The notes under the pieces are model-generated. The model was not told the DNA's origin. It was given only the letters and a program-made list of their open reading frames with translations, and did no database searches. Below, piece after piece: positions 9,900 to 21,995 of a stretch of 49,224 nt of DNA (positions are counted from its first letter, which is position 1; each line of letters opens with the position of its first letter). The translations under genes were made by a program, and so were the position numbers. The stretch lies in assembly GCA_001579985.1 (NCBI GenBank), contig LRSR01004791.1:1-49224 (forward strand). Reading direction: 5' to 3'. The DNA is from Hypsibius dujardini (taxonomy: Eukaryota; Tardigrada; Eutardigrada; Parachela; Hypsibiidae).

Positions 9900-12000
9900 G
9901 GGCTATCTGATCAGGTAGGTTCACGATCAGATGAGCTAGCAGCGAAACGGTGTGCCGACAATCCTGAAGGTTCATAGTCCGAACGGATTAAAGTTCATTA
10001 TCGATTCGGCGGTCGAGAGTGAGCCTGGAAGGCGGACAGCCTGAACGAGCAGGTCGACAGTCGGTCCGAAAGCTTGACCACTTGATGTTTTGATGATCAT
10101 CCTTTGGAGAGATTATTATGTTCGAATGATCTACGGTCAATTATATTCTTGCTCACTTCAGCTTAAGGGTGGTTTGCCCTTCCAAAGTGTAGTTTATTTG
10201 TCCGTCTTCTGAGCAGGAGGCTGCGAGCCCTCCAGTTTAGCCGACGCATTCGGATTGATCCCAAGCCTTCGGTATGGAAGTCCGCTCTCCGCGCTGTCCG
10301 CCCCTCTTCCAGACTGAAAATGAACTGTCATTCGGAACATGAACCATTTAGGTTGTCCTTAAATTATGGGCCAAATCCTGACTCACGGCATTCTTATCAG
10401 ACGGTTCATCTATCCAGCGACGCTTCACTTTGCGGCCTTACGACCCCGGGCATATTAGGTCAATTCGAAAGTAGACGGCCGGTTTGGAAGAATGAAGTTC
10501 AGCCCAGAAGGTTCTTTAATGACCATACGCCTTCTAGATGGACGATCCAAATAATCAGTCATTGTGTTGGCATTCCGGACGGCATGCGCACATTCTTTGG
10601 CCAAACGTCTTCAATTCTAACTAACGGTCAACTTTTTGGACTGACTGTCATCCGTTTATTTAGGCTGCCCAATAACAGATTCACTATGACCTACCGAATC
10701 TGCCATTCACTTTGCGGATGGATCGATCGATACCGTGACGGACAGATTAATTGATTATGTACCATGGTTTTTCAAATGTTCAATCTTTAGAAACTGCACT
10801 ACTTAAAAATCCAATGCGAGGTAGGCAACATTTAATTTGGGGTTGATCGGACACATTAGAAAGCGGATATAGAGCTCTAATACTCGCAGTCATTTAGGTG
10901 CGATTGCCAAACTATATTCAGGACCAATGTTCAGTAGTTGACTATTATGCAGTGCAGTTTGTTCAGAACATTCGCCAATATTTCAAAAAGTAATGGCAAT
11001 GTCGTGACTTGTCAAATGATTGGGTAACCGTGACTCATACCTAAAATGGGAAAAACGAAAGTCATGATTCTTAAGTGAATACTTGTATGTGGTGTGCACA
11101 GTTGTCAGAATTAAAAAGACATTTTGCATTTAAAATGGGAATGATTGCTTTTTAATTTTGTATTACAACACACGAGCAGGTCATATCCGGGAATAAACGA
11201 TAATGAGCGGGTTCTTGAAACATTCAGCCATACATAGGCTCTATTTATGAAATTTAACCATTTATTTTTATGTCTAGGATCACCATCGCTTTCACATGAT
11301 TTTATTCTTTGTGACAACCCAATCCCATATGCCAGTAAAGAGACTCATCAATTATGGTGTGCCGGGGGCTTGCAAGATTCTTGTTTGCAACCAACAGCCG
11401 TCACTACTCTACGGATAACTCGTGGCTATTTTATGCCTTGAGGTAGCCTTGTTTTAGAGGATAAAGTAAGGCTTTATTCTCTGCAAAATCAGGGCCAAAA
11501 CTCCAATGCTTTCTTGGCATGTTAAGTTAAGCTGCCGCAAAGGCTGTTTTCTAGCCTATAAAGATGCCACTTGTCTTTTCAAGACTCAAGGCTGTTTATA
11601 GCAATGATTTTCAGAAACCTCCCTCGAAATCCATCCAATTACGAGTTGTTTAAAAGATCGATTACCGAATGGCGTTGCAGGCTGATGGGCAAATGAAAAA
11701 ATTTATTGGTATTTTCGGTAATGATTACAATGGCGAACGACATTTTAACGCAAGAACAGCTAAAGAGCGTAAACATAAACATGATTAAAAAGGCACATAA
11801 AAATGAACATTATTTGCGCCAGCGTAACTGATAAGAAAAAACTACAAGATTTCTGGACGCAATAGGATAAAATCTCGTTATTAGTTTTGCATGAGACTGT
11901 CGTGAACGTAATTCGTGCTGCTGAGATTCATGCTGATATCGCCGGCGTTTTGTTTCGGTGCGTTGCTCTTTATTTTCTGCAAGTAGAAATAACAAGAACT
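9900..12000. other. interior of the large element, no gene recognised
   Basis: Unique-looking DNA. The longest frame (144 codons, 10320-10754) has no recognisable domain, no splice context and ordinary random composition. I do not call it a gene. Confidence 0.6.
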
Positions 12001-12620
12001 GAATATAGTCAACTAATTAGTTTTTTTTTGCGAACTAAAAATTAGTTACCAAAGATTTATAGTTTAATTTCTTCAATAGCTAGGATTTTTGCTCTAGCGT
12101 GAGTCGAAGTAGTTGGTCAAATTTTAGTTTTATTAGCTTATCAGTTAAATTTTAATTTACTGAACGTTTTAGTTTAGTTTGTTTAAGAACCCAGAAAGAC
12201 GAAAACTAAACAGTTAGTTACAAAAAAAGTTTAAGTTTAATTGCTTTGATTAAGTTTTGCTAATCTGATTTGTAATTTTTTTTTATTTAGCGACAACGTG
12301 AAAAGCTCTAGCGAAAATCAACTGTAATGCCTATGAATTTAGGGATTGAAAAAATAAACTACTAAAAATAAATTAAACTAAACCTAAACCAACGTTTTTA
12401 GTAACTTTACTTAGGGTTTTGTTTTTGTAATCAACTAAAAACTGAACTAAAAGCTTGAGTAACTAACGATTTAACATGGAAAATCTAAAAAGTTAAAATT
12501 ACTCAACTATTTTTCACGAATCTTAACTAACAGTTTTAGCAGCTAAAAACATAAAATAAAAAACTTTAGTAACTAAAATTAAGTGATTAGAAAAACTTAT
12601 TAGTCAATTACTTTTATTTT
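12000..12620. repeat. AT-rich degenerate repeat with AACTAAAA/TTAGTT motifs
   Basis: Repeated short motifs (AACTAAAA, TTTTAGTT, TTAGTTAC) in both orientations, with almost no G/C runs. It could fold into many small hairpins. No coding frame. Confidence 0.6.
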
Positions 12621-13900
12621 GCCATCCCTACCTGTGATAATTCCTTGAGATTCCTTTAATTCCAAGTGTTTTTCCAGCTCCAGCTTTGTGCGCTCTGAAA
12701 AAATGAAAAACAGCAAGATTAAAACATAGTTTTTTCGCGCAAAAAGCAACGTGAAACAGTAGAATCTCACCGTTGTCCAACTGTACTATTAGGCACGGAT
12801 AGTACGATCTTTTTTATTTTGCATCGGACGTCATTTTCTCCTGAACTTTCACCCTAGGATCAACATGTAGGGTACTGTTTGAAACTACACTCCCTTTCGA
12901 TACCGGATCACTGTACCAGTATAGAATTGAAGCCATTGCGCGTAGATATTAGTACCAAAATGGAAAAAACCCAGAAAAATTTTGCAATTGATGCGGACAC
13001 AAGAAATACTTTCAAAATTCAAGTGACAACAACGAGAACCCGGATATCTTCAGCTGCTTAGATGGTAAGAGAAAAATGAAAGACTGAAGGTTTATTACAC
13101 TACATCGCATTTTTAGGGACTTTCAAGGTCCATTCCACGCTGTCTTTTTAAGAAAATCTCAAGGAGCTTTTGCTCTACTCGAAACGCTCTTTCGCTAATT
13201 GAGAAAATGTAAACAGTCGCATTGGGAGTCAGGCATGCTTTATCGTGACTCAGTTATTGCCTTGTTTAGCACACGAACATTTAACCATGACAAAGTGTGC
13301 CTGGAATACAGCGTGGATTTCTTTAAAAAATATCGCCCGGTTTAATATAGCCTCAGTGTGCCTGGAACAGGGCAACTTTCAAGCCTAGATTTGAGCGCTG
13401 GCTAGAATATTGTGTTCCATTTATCCGTAGGGTACAGGTGATGTCTCAAACGCAATCTCATACGAAACAAGGGACTAAGTTCAATGGAAATACTCTTGCC
13501 AAATCAGGTGGTTTTCAATTAAATTGTTCCCTTAATAGGCAAGTTAATTGGAGGGGAGGAAGCCGTGAGGGACAAATTTGCACCTAAACGAAGAAAAACC
13601 TGCTTCAAAATAGTTTTATTTTGAACATAAAAGTAAATTAAAACATTATTTATACCACCACATTATTCATTATTTAATGAATGACTGTAACCGTTTTTTG
13701 CTCGAATAGTTTCCACAAAAACGGGGTTATAGGAGGCTGGTCGCCCGTACAAACCGGTTCTCTGGAGATTGGGATTTCTCCAATGACATGCAACACGTGG
13801 CAAAGATCAGGTGTGCGAATCGCGAATCTGGTAACGAATTTTGGGAGTGATTACTATATGCCGGCTGAAGGGGACCTTAGCCTGAATATCTAAGGGACGT
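12620..13900. other. interior of the large element, no gene recognised
   Basis: Mixed-composition DNA. A 70-codon frame at 13681-13893 has a start and a stop but no recognisable family and no visible splice partner. Left uncalled. Confidence 0.5.
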
Positions 13901-13959
13901 TTGACAGATGGTACTACCTATACATCTCAACCGATAGAGTTGCTGTGACATAGACTGGA

Positions 13960-14680
13960 GAGAACTTAATCAAAGAACGACTGAATGAACGGACAGACGG
14001 CTTTACATACAAACAGACGGACTGACGACTAGACAGACGGGTAGATGGGCGGACGAGCGCACGGACGGATGAACAGGTGAACTTCATGCAGCAGACGAAC
14101 GAATTAAAGCAAAGACGGACGGACAGGTGAACATGCAACAAGTGAACAGATAGATGAACATTGGACAGCGGAAACAACGGGCGAACCGACAGACAATCGA
14201 ATGGATGGATGGATAAAGGTACGGACAGGCAAACGGCTAGACATACGAATGGATGGGCAGCCGAACGCAATGGCAGACGAACCGAAGAACGGACGGACGG
14301 AGGAGCAAAACGTCAAATGAACTGATGGACGAAAGGGATGAAAGGACGGACAGACGGATAAAGAGACCAACGAATGGACAGATAGACGAACGGAAGGGTA
14401 AATAAATCTAAGGACTAACGGAGGAGCGGATGAAAGGACAATTATCGAAGCCGATAGAAGAGCAAACGAACAGATGGACAAATGAGCCGATAGTTAGACG
14501 AGCCGAGGGACAAACAGACAGGTTAGAGAACACAATCCAGAAAATAACTACCGACGGACAAAAGCACAGAAGCTCTACGGACGAGTGATCGGTTGGATAG
14601 AACTCCAAAACCGAACGACACACTGGTGCATGGGCGGTAACATAGATGGAGTGACAGACATCAATCGGTGCGATGGATGA
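13960..14680. repeat. degenerate GACGGACGA-type repeats
   Basis: Loose repeats of GACGGAC, GAACGGAC, GGATGGAC and similar, probably a decayed tetra- to octanucleotide satellite. The minus-strand frames across it (Ser/Arg/Cys/Val-rich) are repeat artefacts. Confidence 0.7.
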
Positions 14681-14699
14681 ACCATGTGCCAATGAACGG

Positions 14700-17230
14700 A
14701 TTATTTGCCACATGTGACATGCAACGCTGGAAATTCAGTCTCCAGAAAATTGGTTTTTTCGCACGACAAATCGAGAAAAGTACGAAAGCTGAATTTACTA
14801 AAAACAAAATCAAATATTTATTTTATTGCGTCCATAAGCATGTGTATGAGTTAGGTACGCCCTGTAGTGCATAAGGAAGGTCATGGGAGGGCGTAACTCT
14901 GCGAATTGCTTCCCTTATGCTGTTTCGTTTCGCGCTACCGTGAAACGGTGTTGACACAGTCCTATGAATACTTTTAATTGTTTGGCTGCTCAATTAAGAA
15001 AGTAAGTTTAAAATGAACCAAAAAGTGCATACCAAGAAAATGTAAAATGCCGAACCAAATACGGGTAGAATAGAACAGAAGTAAATCAAAAACTCGTCTC
15101 GGCAAACAAACACATATTGGATTTAAAATGACGAACAAAAATTGGTGAGCACACATGGAGGTGGCTATTGCAATGGATGATGCTCCGTATATATTGGACA
15201 GTTGCTTTCGAGCCATTACATTGATTTTCTTCAAAACTGCTTCCTCTCGGGAATTAGATCTTTATCAAATCGAACATGAAAATACATGGTAGAGGAAGTT
15301 GATAGCTCAGAGGGCGCCGTCGAATGCAGCTCATCTTGAGGTGGTACGGCTTATCTTTTGCAGCCGCGACAGGCGCGACTCTTTCTCCTCTGAAGGTGCG
15401 TACCAAACGTACTAGTGCAGGTTGCGAGCAGCGTGCCTTTCCTGGAACATTATCCTCGTTCCTCAGTTTTCCCTTTGCTTGTCCTCTTATGACATGTCTT
15501 TCGCTTGCTTTGACAGATTGGGCGTGAAGTTGATCTTCTGTGAGCACGCAAAAAGGAACAGCAAAAAGGAAGCAATTCTCAAAATTGTGTCATTCCATGA
15601 TCTTGCCCATCCGCTTACCTAACTCGTACACACACCTATAAACGCAGTAAAATAATTGTTTAAATTTTGTTCTTTTTCGTTTTTAGAAAACTCAATCTCC
15701 GTATTATTCTCGGTTTTGAAGAATCAGTTTTTCCTTGTTTTCACTTTTGTTAAACTGGATTTTCGTAATTCTTCATTTTCGTATTTTCGGGTTACTTTTT
15801 TTAGTTTTGTAGTTTTGCAGTTCATGTAGGCCCAAAACGGTTTGCATCTAGGCGGGAACCATTCAAGAGTTATCTATAGAGAGAGTAAAAATATTGCAGT
15901 TACATAATGAAACCATATTGACACGAACTTTCAATAGGTTATGCTAGACTGGCATAGATCACACTGTTATGACATAATGACACAATGATACGAGCTTTGG
16001 AGACATTGTGTAGAGTAAAACTCGTTTATTGTAAACCTCAAAAATCCAAAATTTTCGTTCGACTTAGACGAAAAATTTACATTAGCCTAGGGGCCCCCGA
16101 GGGCACTCCGGAGCGGGGCGGGGAGGGGCGGGGAGGGGCGAAATTTCAACCAGTAAAAATCAGTGCCGGTAGAAATTCTGTACTTAGCCGCCGCAGCATT
16201 TTGTTTCGTATGACTGAGATCCTTCAACAGCTAAACTTTCTGGTCAAGAATTAACTCCTTTGCCAGGGTTTTATTTCAACGATCGGTGCCATTTTAACAA
16301 AATTTAGAACGTACAAAAACTAACACATGCAGCTCAATGCGCAGATAAACACGGCAATGGTTTGCAGGAAAGATTCAAAATAAGAAACGAGCGATTTCGT
16401 CATAATTTTTCAAGAAAAATGTCGAATTCAATTTAGGGAAGAGCGTTTTACATGGTTGACCGCAAAATTTGTTCAACATGCCGTATAGAGGGAATATTTA
16501 CATTAAGTTTCGCCTCTATGTTATATATATAGGACGAAATCGGTGCAGAAGGAAAGTTCAATATAGCATGGTATTCCATGTAGACGAGGTTAAGATTAGA
16601 CGAGTTTTACTATATCATACATAATACCGTAATGACATTGCCATATTTGTGATGGAGTACTGCTAGTGACACGACATGCTGCATAAGTAACCGCTAGATT
16701 TTCTATAGGCCTTTCATAACTTGCCAAGTCTCAGGGTTATAGCTATCCTCTTTTATGAAATCCGTGATGTAACTCACTGATTTCTGAACGTGAAAGTGCA
16801 AGTCCAAGACTCTTTAATGATGAAGCTCAATACTGCCGAAATTGACCAGGGAAGTTATGGTGAAATGCCTTGTTTTTATTTTCATTTTTTCGGCACAACC
16901 TCAGGCTGGTATGGGAGGCTTATGCATCCCAAACGTGAAGCTTATCAGTATTTAGTCTGGCCTATCCACACGTATTTTTAACCTTTTTCATAGCGGTACT
17001 AGTAACCAGATGGCCGTACTCGATTAAGGGCATTGCAAACAAGTTTGTAACAGCAGATACATAGCATAACTCAAAGGGCTGACCGAATTTTATCAAAGAC
17101 GGTTTTCAATAGATTTATAATATACTTACAAAACGCAAACAAATTCTCGCCACAAAACGCCCCAGGTTAAACATCGCACTGCGGAAAAACGACCACATGA
17201 ACAGGTGGTGGCATGTTTGAGAAGGAGTCT
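14700..17230. other. interior of the large element, no gene recognised
   Basis: No frame above about 100 codons, no recognisable domain. A G-rich block lies at 16109-16140. Confidence 0.6.
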
Positions 17231-17236
17231 GTGCCA

Positions 17237-17755
17237 TTATTCCACAGGTGTATCAGGAGGATGGTTGTATTTTTGTTTTAATTATGTATTCTACGGAGTT
17301 CATTCTATTATTTCACTGCTGTAGGGACAACGTATGGGTGGCCGTAGGCCTTAACCATGTAGCCTTTGGGAAATTATTCTATTATTCACTGCTGTAGGGA
17401 CAGTGTATGGGTGGCCACAGGCCTTAACCATGTGGCCTATGGGAATTATTCCATTATTCCTTTGCTGTAGGGACAGTGTATGGGTGGCCACAGGCCTTAA
17501 CCATGTGGCCTATGGGAATTTATTCCATTATTCCACTACTGTAGGGACAGTGTATGGGTGGCCATAGGCCTTAACCATGTAGCCTATGGGAATTCATTCC
17601 ATTATTCCACTGTTGTAGGGACAGCCATAGGCCTTAACCATATAGTCTATGGGAAATTATTCCAATATTCCATTGCCATAGCAGGAGGGTGGCTGTACCT
17701 GTAGGGGCCTTAAATATGTAGTTTATGGAGTTTATTCCATTATTCCATTGAGTAA
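17237..17755. repeat. right subterminal array of ~75-bp repeats
   Basis: Five to six units containing CTGTAGGGACAGTGTATGGG, TGGCCATAGGCCTTAACCAT and CCTATGGGAAT..ATTCCATTATTCCA. This is the reverse complement of the array at 9587-9840, so the two arrays form a long inverted repeat inside the element ends. Confidence 0.9.
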
Positions 17756-18182
17756 GAATTTGTTTATTCACCACAGTTCTTGCTTCAGAACTAACCACTG
17801 GAAATTTATATGAGCTTGTGCCAGAACTCACCAAATCTCAAGAACTTCACAGAGTCTGCTGAAAACCAATAAAGATAGGCGAAAACTGTACAATACAGGA
17901 CAATTGTGCATCATTTGAGTTTAAGCCGCTGGGTTTTCAAATTTTAACCCACGAGACTGATACCATAGTTCCACAAATACAAAGACTAAAGTGTCTTTTT
18001 TTCCAGGAATTTTACGCTTAACACGTTGAACGGTCCCGGATTATAGGGAAAGAGAGTCAGGACACAATTAGGAATGAAGCATTTTTGCCTTGAAAACGAG
18101 GCCCCGGAGCCGCTTCATGCTTCATATGCGGTGTGTGCCGTTTATCGTCCTCCGAGCTTGTGACCGGACAGTCCGCCTCGGG

Positions 18183-18552
18183 GACCTATTATTCAATAGC
18201 ATTAGTGACTGCAGAATATAATAAGCACAATAATTCTACCAATTATTACAATGAACGTACCAGATCCAAACAGATGCGGTAGCGGCGTGGTAATCTCATC
18301 CTCATGGTGCTAAACCTCTTCCTTAAAGTCATGCCGTGGTTCTGTCCTCGCGGGACCTACATTCGATCCACATCCCACACCAGAGCCATAGAAGTCGCTT
18401 ATCCCGCGAGAATGTCGAACGAAGGGTCGGTTATCTTTTCCGTCGACAATTTGTCTCACCTCTGAATGTCCTCCTAAATCTGACCGGCTCTCAAGGCAGC
18501 TCAAACGCAACAACAGGATCAGAATTCCACTCCAGATGGTAAGGCGTTCCAT
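18183..18552 (-). pseudogene. P2: small secreted protein copy with a nonsense codon
   Basis: Exon 1 starts with ATG at 18552, with an intact signal peptide (MERLTIWSGILILLLRLSC) and the core VDGKDNRPFVRHSRG. After about 80 codons a TAG at 18310-18312 replaces the GAG found in P3. Downstream, the donor GTACGT and the acceptor CTGCAG remain, but the intron is shortened and exon 2 ends almost at once (GAATAATAG). It stands head to head with G1, with 832 bp between the two start codons. A truncated 80-aa product is still possible. Confidence 0.65.
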
Positions 18553-19384
18553 GTTGAAACTGTCCGTATTCGCAAACTGAAAAAAGTGAAAAATGCCCAG
18601 TCGTTCTTGTGTAAAAACAGCCTCTGTATCATTAGTTGACTCTTGCAGACTATAGCCGATAATTGTTAATTCTTAACAGCTGTATACCAATATGATGAGA
18701 CTGTCTCTGGGTCATTTGCTGCGATACCTTCTGATAAATGAAGCTTCTAGAGAAGTCTGCAGAAGTTTTTTGTCAGTAGATTTGAGAAAAAACCGGTCTA
18801 ATCCGTTCCGGTGATGAGCGACTAGTGCCATGCCATAACATCTGATTCGGGTGAAGTTCTTTCAGGAGGTATATGCACTGTAGGAGAAATGAGGTGAAAT
18901 CTGTATTTCGGCTCGCCATCCAAATTGTTTTTAAATCGGCTCGCTAGTGGAAAGGCTAGTAGAAAGTCGAAGTCGACTGACGAAGTTTAAGCAAAATATC
19001 TGGGCTTTTGTAAGTTTCGCAGTGGTTTCCAATGAGGTTGAATTAGAAATTAACCCACCCTATAGGCATGTAGCTGTTCCGTGTTGTGACGAAAATTCAA
19101 GTACGACACAAAATAGCAGTTTACCAGTAAAGGCGGCATGTGTTGTGCCTGGGTTTGACAGTTATAAGCGTAATGGTAATTTTGTGTCATACTTAAATTT
19201 TCGTCACAACACTGTAGAGAGTAGTATAAAAAGATATGGCTTTTAATCGCACTGAATGTATTCTTCAGTGAAGCATTACCACGTGTTCTCCTCAATCAAT
19301 TTGTTAACGTTTTTGCTGATATTCTTATTCCTTAGTGCCTTAGTTATATTTTGTGCTTAGGGTGCTTCGTGATAGCACCGCAGT
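18553..19384. promoter_or_regulatory. divergent spacer between P2 and G1
   Basis: An 832-bp region between two start codons on opposite strands. It holds the P 5' flank (about 18553-18900, conserved in all P copies), a single arm of the foldback element (about 18890-18945), the 132-bp MITE (19081-19212), and about 170 bp of conserved G 5' flank ending GATAGCACCGCAGT before the G1 ATG. Equivalent spacers precede G2, G3 and the G stub. A shared promoter is an inference. Confidence 0.45.
19081..19212. mobile_element. 132-bp foldback MITE, copy 2
   Basis: Same element as at 8958. The arms match closely over about 34 bp with one or two changes. It lies in the P2-G1 spacer. Confidence 0.85.
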
Positions 19385-21448
19385 ATGAACAATGATAGCA
19401 TACCCAGTTGCAACTGGCCAGTCGAACCCGCCACCAATGACACCGTTTCCGGGCCGGATTACTACGTCAAAGCCGTCTTATTCCCAATCATCCTTGCTAT
19501 TAACACTGTGGGAAATGTTCTTATTTTGGTCGTCCTTGGGACGGATAGAAGCAAAACCTCAGTCCATGTCTACCTGATGTCGGTAGCTTGGTTTGATCTC
19601 AACGTGGTGTGAGTTTGTGCATACTTGTTTGCACTAAACCTGTATGATGTAACGGTCCTTACGAAAATGTCCCCGTTCTTGAAGAGGAACAGGTTTGAGT
19701 TTATACCTGTCTATTTCTGCATAGATGGCTGGAGCTATACTCATACCTACAATTGGTTCTGCCAGACCAGTTCAGTGGTGATACAAGTCTGCGGAACACT
19801 ATCAACTTCTACGGAGCGCAAACTTTTTGGCAGAACACGAGCATGCAAGCATCAAACTGGTAAGAACGAAAAGTCTCATCCCGGTGGGGATTAAAGGGTT
19901 GGGCAGATCCGCATCCCCCCCCCACCCCGGAAACACGAAGGTAAATTCTGTCTCGGAGAGAAACGTTTCAGTTCGGTTCAAAATGAAGAACGACGGAGGA
20001 TGCGTAAATTTGTTGAGGGCAAGTTTGGGTAACGGACGGCCAGCGATAGTGGTGGATGAGTCCGTATATAAACCAGTCCTAAAACAAAAATGTTGCAGGA
20101 CACTGATTGTATTCGGTCTTGAACGACTCTACGCCACAATCCGGCCCCTACAATTCCGCACTGCCATGTCAATCCGTCGTGCAATTTACCTGGAGTTGAT
20201 GGTGGTCATGCTAGCGGTGCTTTCCTGCCTGGAGTATCCCATCAGTTGGTATTACGCACTTCAACATAGCCCGGATTTAGCCCTTCAAGACCTGGCAGCA
20301 GAGGCGCAGTATTTGACTCCAGGATTGTTCCGTTGGGAGAACGTTTAAAATGAGGCCGATGTAAGAGCTCATTCTCATTTTCATTTGAAACGAAATTATC
20401 GAAAAGAAAATGATGCGACTTTAAATGAAAAATTTATGTGGCGTGGGTCAGATGAGTACAGGGGCTCGTTCATGATCTTTACAAGTCGGAACTAAGACCC
20501 CTTACGGTAGGGCCAGGGGGTGGGCAAAGGTGCAATATGCTTTTTTATCCCAAACCCAAACCCAACCCAAAATTCTGTCTCTTGTCTTCGATCATTTTGA
20601 AACTTGTGGGAGTGTAAGAGTTTGATTTCCAGTGGGCCCCCTGGGGTTTCAAAACATTTTCAAAAACATCAGTTTTTCCTTCAAGGACAAGAAGCCAAAT
20701 TTTGAGTTCAATCTTGAAAAATGTTATTTTGCCCTTTGCCCATCCCTGGCCTTACGATGAGAGGTCCTGGTTCCGACCTGTGAGGACCCTAAACGAGCCC
20801 CTGTCGACTTTAAGAACCCTAAACGAGATTCTGGATGAGTAGAACTCTATGGGCTAACCCCCACCCATGCAAAACAAATTAGTACTTAGCGCTCATTTCT
20901 TTCTGGACTTGACTTGCAAAATGTCTGTTTAGATAGGGATCCAGATTAGTAATTGGATCGCTATTTTCACCATCGACTGCTGCCTGCTGACCGTTCTGCA
21001 CCGCCACCTCAAAACCCAGAAGACCCTTTTCCACGCGCCAGGACGGGCTCCGGCAGTGAACCGAGGCAGCCAGGGCAATGGCAGCGCGTTACGGCTAGTC
21101 ATTGCCTGTAGCGCCCTCTACGTCTTCACCATGGCCCTTCCCATCACCTGCAACATCCTACTTATCGCGAAAGAACCCCCGCATTGCTCCTACTACATCA
21201 CCACGAAGACCCTTGACCTGCCCAGCGGTCTCGGGACTATGTCTCTCCTGGTCAACTATTCCGCTGGAATTTTCCTGTATTGTCTTACGTGGAAACGGTT
21301 TCGCGAGCGCATCAAATCCTGGGTGAGACTTTGGTTCCCAACGGCGGCCAGACGCGTGCGACGCTCTTCCAGTGAGATGACGGCAATGGAGGACGTAAGT
21401 CGTTCCTCGGTCATCGACGAAACAATGCGGACCATGCCTCCGGTATGA
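19385..21448 (+). pseudogene. G1: class A GPCR copy with an internal stop
   Basis: Four exons like G2 and G3: 19385-19608, 19725-19859, 20099-20360 and 20933-21448, with phases 2, 2 and 0. Helix 1 (NTVGNVLILVVL), the helix 2 Asp (VAWFD), the helix 3 end ERLYATIRP, and helices 5-7 with NYSAGIFLYCLTWKRFR are all kept. At 20346-20348 a TAA replaces the CAA of G2 and G3, four codons before the exon 3 donor. The chain would stop in the loop after helix 4. The rest of the frame is open, so the loss is recent, or readthrough or a base-call error should be considered. Intron 3 carries a MITE at 20459. Confidence 0.8.
20459..20833. mobile_element. 375-bp MITE in G1 intron 3 (CAGGGGCTCGTT family)
   Basis: The left end is CAGGGGCTCGTTCATGATC. 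The inverted right end is ...GACCCTAAACGAGCCCCTG at 20803, followed by a second partial end to 20833. The flanks carry the 8-bp duplication GATGAGTA (20451-20458 and 20834-20841). Related copies, often nested and broken, lie in the third introns of G2 and G3, in G2 intron 2 (29683-29754), at 45786-45880 and, as an interior fragment, at 43100-43290. An 8-bp duplication suggests a hAT-type mobiliser. Confidence 0.75.
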
Positions 21449-21995
21449 CTGGCGATCGTGGCCAATCCCCAAGATAATTAATGACCATTTTATGTGATCA
21501 AAGTTATGCTCATGTTCCATGGTGCTATGCTCGTATGTCTATGCTTAAAGTATTACGATACTTTCAATGTTATGCCAAGCAATTCCAGCAGCAGCAGCAG
21601 CCACGTTTTAAATAATAATAATAATAATAGAACTGAATGCACGGTTTAACTCTATTACGCTGTAACGAGAATCAATTAGAGGAACAGAGCTCGTATCTGG
21701 AATCGTTATAATGCCGGCTGCACTATTCCAGCGTATATTAAAGTTGTTGTGATTAACAAAACCTCGTTCTTCTGGGTATCCCGAAATCACACCCTCATTT
21801 GCTCCCAAAAAAATAATTCGTTCCGGAAAACTAAAATCTATTTTGAGTAGCCCGCCACAATAACGCAACGATAAAAAAGTTTCATGAGTCGAGTGCTTTT
21901 ACGAGAGATACAATGCGCAAAAACCTGATATAAATTCGGCAAGATTTTGTCATTAAAATTGCTTTTTGAAAAGTGCTCTTCGCTTCGCTGTGCAT
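21449..21995. other. 3' flank of G1
   Basis: Related to 31519-32255 after G2 and, in part, to 39947-40620 after G3, including an (AAT)n tract (21611-21630) and the block ending CTCTTCGCTTCGC. No gene seen. Contains no AATAAA directly after the stop. Confidence 0.6.

Larger units (their letters stand above)
9528..17839. mobile_element. 8,312-bp terminal-inverted-repeat transposon with subterminal repeat arrays
   Basis: The flanks carry an exact 8-bp target duplication, AAGAACTT (9520-9527 and 17840-17847). Paralogous segments at 7160 and 34155 have a single AAGAACTT at the same place, so they are empty sites. The ends are imperfect inverted repeats of about 26 bp: GACTACTGGCGAGTTTTGGC at the left against GAGATTTGGTGAGTTCTGGC at the right, both followed by ACAAGC. 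Just inside each end lies an array of a ~75-bp repeat, in opposite orientation at the two ends. The interior is about 7.3 kb and AT-rich in part. It has no frame longer than 144 codons and no recognisable transposase, so it is non-autonomous or decayed. Eight-bp duplications are typical of hAT, P and Zisupton/KDZ-type elements. I cannot assign it. Confidence 0.85.

Noticed and set aside
10320-10754. 144-codon frame inside the large element as a transposase
   Set aside because: No recognisable domain, no acidic catalytic motif that I can place, no copies in the window.
13914-14713. Minus-strand Ser/Val/Arg/Cys-rich frames
   Set aside because: Translations of the degenerate GACGGAC repeat.
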